A stretch of 64,000 bases of DNA, taken from positions 1,109,713-1,173,712 of the forward strand of contig CAJFCJ010000004.1 in the NCBI GenBank assembly GCA_904063045.1. The letters run 5' to 3'. This document shows positions 61,256 through 64,000 of this stretch, in pieces; the first letter of the stretch is position 1; the number at the start of each line of letters is the position of its first letter. Position numbers and translations under genes: made by a program. The notes beneath the pieces are model-generated. The model saw nothing but the letters and a program-made list of their open reading frames with translations. It was not told the DNA's origin and ran no database searches. The DNA is from Dimorphilus gyrociliatus (lineage: Eukaryota; Annelida; Polychaeta; Dinophilidae).

Positions 61256-62318
61256 CTAGTAAATCGAATCTTTGTACGCAGTCATATGATAAATTTCTGT
61301 AATTAACGAAAATTAATCAAATAGAATATTTGAATGTTATATACTAAAATGTGAAATTGGCTGTAAAAATTTCAGGGTCAGGGCTTTCAGATCAAGGATT
61401 ATACTTTTTTCTCGGATTAATTTTAATCCAAGAATAAATATTATATAAAAATATAAAAGCTTAATCTACTAGTGCCACCTGTAGTATCATAATACCTTTG
61501 TAATTAATTTCTCCATCACCATCAGTGTCTGCCTCTTTGATCATGTCATCAATTTGATCATCTGTTAGATTTTCTCCCAATCTGAAATGAAACGTAATTA
61601 AGATTAAGATATTTTGTAATCAACTATAATAAATGAATATAAATAGAAGAAGTGGAGCTTATAGTGAAATATCTGTCGAAAAGTCTGAGGGAACATTTTG
61701 TATAAATTGTATTCTTTCTTTTTTTTTATATATATAAATTACTTAATTTATTGGACAAAATGGTGGAAATTTTTTTCATTAACTTTGCCAAATAGATACA
61801 TTGAAGGAAAAAAATTAGAGAACCCCTTCAAAATGGAAAATCCTTAATATTTCGAATAAGACGTAAAAGACGAAAGTAAAAGGCAATGTTTCATTATTGA
61901 TTTCGTGGGGAAATACAGCATTTAGCCCTCAATTCACTTTTATTCTAGTCGCATGACTAGTCATTTAGGAATGAGATTGTGCAAAGACGATGAATACAAA
62001 TTTCAAATATTCATTCAATTTACACCGTTTTAAGTAACTAACGAAACAAGAAAAACAACTTCGATCCTTACAATTCTAATTGATTCGTAAAGAATAATTG
62101 CAACATTAAAAAAGAATATAAGAGAGAGAGAGAAAGAAAGAGAGAGTCTTACTTATGCATGACACTCTTCAGTTCGTCAGCTGTTATCTTGCCAGATCTA
62201 TCCTTATCGAACATTCTGAAAGCAGCCATAAGCTGTTCTTCTTGTTCATCCTTATTATCATCTCCGCAATACGAAGTCATCAAAAAGACAAATTCATCAA
62301 ATTCGATTTGTCCACTTT
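61256..62318 (-). CDS. Calmodulin/troponin-C-like EF-hand protein (partial, 5' exons beyond right edge)
   Basis: 3' part of an EF-hand gene. Exons: 62153-62318, 61496-61581 and, by inference, 61256-61296. The first visible exon starts inside EF-hand 2 ([13 protein letters not shown]), passes an acidic linker and contains EF-hand 3, whose loop [12 protein letters not shown] has canonical Asp/Glu ligands. The next holds [18 protein letters not shown] and the EF-hand 4 loop [11 protein letters not shown]. Read straight on, loop position 12 would be Gly and the protein would end in an odd hydrophobic tail. Splicing at AAAG|GTATTA to 61296 restores Glu at position 12 and ends the protein 15 codons later. 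The sequence is closer to calmodulin and invertebrate troponin C than to other EF-hand families. EF-hand 1 and most of EF-hand 2 are not in the window. Confidence 0.8.
62121..62147. repeat. GA-rich microsatellite in EF-hand gene intron
   Basis: Purine run on the plus strand just beyond the donor of exon 62153-62318; it is a pyrimidine run in the transcript. Confidence 0.85.
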
Positions 62319-64000
62319 CTGTCCACATGAGAAGAATAATCATTATTCCTTTTTACCCTTAGGAAACAACTAAAGAATACTTTCACCCCCTATACAATTG
62401 CGTAATACAATGTATTTATTAACCTTACATTAATCTGTTATATAGCATATACACGTAATATACTAATGGACGAATATAGGAAAAGCAATAAAGATGACAA
62501 AAACTAGGTTTTCTTGCTTTTCTTGGTAGAAAAATAGTGATTCATTTCCATTAATAAAAGGCATATAAGCTGGATTGTTATTACTTTTTAACGTGGCGCT
62601 TTTGAACAAAGTTGAATATGAAACGTAAGTGCTATTAATTAACATCAATATTTTAATATGCAGTTTTTTGTACTTTTTCATTTATATTTATACTTTTTCT
62701 CTTGCAAAAAAGTAGCCTGTAAAATTTTCAAATCCATTTTCATTGTACAATGCTTTTTATTTAACTAGGCACGCCAAGTTTGTAAAATAAACACTTTTAA
62801 AGAGTTTCCGCTCTAAATAAGCTTTATATGAAAAACAAGAGGGAGAGAGCGAGAGAAATAAAGAAGTATAGAAGGGGTGGGGGGAGGGAAAGGGAGGGAG
62901 AGAGGGGGGAAAGAGATTGTAGAAAAAACAGTTATTTTATTTACTAAGATAGCAGTTTCTTTCCAGGCTTAAAGGAAGAGTAATAGTAATATAAAGAAAA
63001 ACTAAAACTGAAATAGCTTGCAGTTTGGAGATCTTAACTGTCTGAGCTTTTTATTTATAGCCTTTATTTACTACGACAACCGGACAAAATCTACCAAAAA
63101 AAGAATGTTAATAGGACAGAAAAAGATAGAGACTAAGACAAACACGAATAGTAACTGTCTACTTTCATTAATGATTGAGATTTTTATTATTAGACAATGA
63201 AATTTAGCAAACTTGCTCATATAACATTAATTGACCATAGTCAAAATTTTACATACATAAGCTCTAATTAGTTTAGATTTTATTCCAGTTTTTATTAAAT
63301 ATTCAAATTTCTATACGCTTATATTCAGGAAATTTTGTCCAATTGCATAGAATGGTAACGAAAATTTTATGCAAAATGTATAAAACCCGCAATATTCTCC
63401 TATTGTAAAATGATAATACGACTAAAATGCCAGAGCGTTTCGCCATCATCGGACTGTGGCGTCCTAAAAGTGGTTCATGTGAAAAAGCGTGATGAGATGT
63501 CTAGATTATTATAGATCAGCTCTTTTCGTTCCTTGTTTTTTGCATGAAATATCGAAATAATCTTAATTGACATTATAGATTCCATTTATTGATGCTCTAT
63601 TTTGTAATTATATAATAAAAAGATGAGATTTTAATGACATTTCTAGAGAAATTGCTATCAATTAGAATTTATCTAATTGGATAAATAAAGAAAGCTAATT
63701 TCGCTAGTCATCCGTATGATGACTAATTAAACGAAGTATAAACTTTTGATACTAATTACAAACACTTCAGCTCTTACGATACTCGTGTTTTTTCTATATA
63801 AATATATCTCTTTCGAATTCCTATATTCTATAGACAAGAAAAGAAAATATTCATTCATTCTTTTATTGCAAAAGTTTTTTTTTTATAAAAAAACCTCGTT
63901 TTGTATATATACAATATATATCTGTATAAAAGAACTTATTTGACCAAAAGATGGCAGTATATTGAGGGAAAAAAATCATTTTATGATAAAATTTTACTGT
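62319..64000. other. Presumed intron of the EF-hand gene
   Basis: No EF-hand 1 exon was found, so this is probably a long intron whose upstream exons lie beyond the right edge. It holds a GA/G-rich tract (about 62838-62920) and an AGATGGC motif at 63949-63955. Short open frames here are low-complexity. Confidence 0.5.

Noticed and set aside
1-64000. CRISPR arrays, bacterial operons, insertion sequences, tRNA or rRNA genes
   Set aside because: None recognised by eye. Spliced genes and animal families make prokaryotic features irrelevant; a tRNA scan could not be run.

Overview
The window is animal nuclear DNA. It is AT-rich and holds spliced genes with GT-AG introns that are mostly 40 to 85 nt long, giant multidomain receptors, a goosecoid-type homeobox gene, a SET/TAF-I histone chaperone, a COA8-type mitochondrial protein and a calmodulin/troponin-C-like gene. 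Goosecoid implies a eumetazoan. The tiny introns beside long, developmental-gene-type intergenic spaces would suit a compact-genome spiralian such as a small annelid, but the species cannot be fixed from sequence alone.

Positions 1-40,900 (all minus strand): three head-to-tail paralogues of one giant gene, repeated with an ~18 kb period (starts at 40874, 22964 and 4893). Two copies are complete (about 5,230 codons, 21-22 exons each). The leftmost is cut by the window edge. The predicted protein has a signal peptide, about eight LamG-like jelly-roll modules with a CASPR/neurexin-IV-like fibrinogen-type module in the middle, a WSC-like module, a long run of PKD repeats plus REJ on one 5.3 kb exon, GAIN/GPS, PLAT and a polycystin-1-type membrane/channel region. 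Gene-conversion-like patches join the two complete copies.

Positions 42,800-45,120: SET (plus strand), with a promoter carrying a perfect 12-bp inverted repeat, convergent with a COA8-like gene (minus strand).

Positions 48,600-50,160: an unrecognised three-exon gene for a small secreted cysteine-rich protein with two identically spaced cysteine modules (minus strand), and a weaker candidate small two-exon gene.

Positions 50,200-61,250: goosecoid (54176-56460, plus strand) in a gene-poor neighbourhood with several islands of higher GC and CpG carrying K50-homeodomain (TAATCC) and forkhead-like motifs, read here as candidate regulatory elements. Purine/pyrimidine microsatellites lie downstream.

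Positions 61,250-64,000: the 3' part of a minus-strand EF-hand gene. Its 5' exons lie beyond the right edge.

How the genes work together: only the polycystin array forms an evident functional unit, a family of adhesion/channel receptors. SET and COA8 are housekeeping genes; goosecoid is a developmental repressor with a possible autoregulatory promoter. Exon boundaries were placed by eye from splice consensus, reading frame and paralogue alignment, and should be read as models.
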